From positions 51,081 through 115,080 of the forward strand of contig NZ_BAJX01000009.1 in assembly GCF_000613925.1 (NCBI RefSeq): a stretch of DNA of 64,000 nt, read 5' to 3'. The position numbers and the translations under genes are program-made. The notes beneath the pieces were generated by a model that saw only the letters and a program-made list of their open reading frames with translations, did no database searches and was not told where the DNA came from. Shown in pieces: positions 63,979 to 64,000 of this stretch (the stretch's first letter is position 1; every line of letters begins with the position of its first letter). Origin of the DNA: Prevotella histicola JCM 15637 = DNF00424. GTDB lineage: Bacteria > Bacteroidota > Bacteroidia > Bacteroidales > Bacteroidaceae.

Positions 63979-64000
63979 GCGACAGTCATACGACTGTCGC
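63979..64000. terminator. Hairpin at the window end
   Basis: GCGACAGTC (63979-63987) is exactly complementary to GACTGTCGC (63992-64000), with a four-base loop. The flank is cut by the window edge; it may end a gene lying beyond. The stretch 63762-63978 shows no gene. Confidence 0.5.

Overview
The window is chromosomal DNA from a member of the Bacteroidota, most likely a Prevotella-type Bacteroidales. The reasons are: repeated promoters of the Bacteroidetes form (TTTG about 20 bases before TAnnTTTG), a ribosomal superoperon in which fusA is followed directly by rpsJ with no tuf gene, a PorT-like T9SS barrel, class II Fba, and protein sequences that read as Prevotella/Bacteroides throughout. 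No rRNA, tRNA, CRISPR array or insertion sequence was recognised.

Layout. 1-1062: end of a TSUP transporter and its DUF1634 partner. 1161-19674: the str/S10/spc/alpha ribosomal supercluster from rpsL to rplQ, with secY, map, infA and rpoA, internal promoters before rpsH and rpsM, and a terminator at the end. 19695-26058 (minus): a tight six-gene AT-rich operon with two dynamin-like GTPases (LeoA-like, and a TerB-like/GTPase/membrane protein), a multi-pass membrane protein and three unknowns. It looks like an expanded Eleos (LeoA/LeoBC)-type defence locus and is preceded by a candidate structured RNA. 26869-30068: a glycine-zipper lipoprotein, RlpA and GdhA. 30327-33337: a frameshifted PEP/pyruvate-binding protein. 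33788-40953: RDD, SpoIIM-like, DUF4129, DUF4350, MoxR and DUF58 envelope cluster, the last gene frameshifted. 41407-51555: a membrane MutS-like ATPase, HAD phosphatase, aquaporin, fba, nnr, hpt-adk, obgE-pgeF. 51669-52815: an unknown AT-rich gene coupled to a 36-residue membrane peptide. 53342-59659: stand-alone AICAR transformylase, RidA, rplS, an acid phosphatase, and a 5'-nucleotidase split over two genes. 60102-63705: a TonB-plug-like secreted protein, an AAA/DUF4143 ATPase with a palindromic promoter, a frameshifted porT and a 2[4Fe-4S] ferredoxin.

The most unexpected non-coding signal is a set of six intergenic tandem arrays (33501, 41130, 45126, 57721, 59869, 62898). All have a 22-base period, each has its own sequence, and most units carry a palindromic core. 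A second class of 9-base periodic repeats lies before the DUF58 gene and before ridA. Three genes carry single-base frameshifts, which are either real decay or sequence errors.
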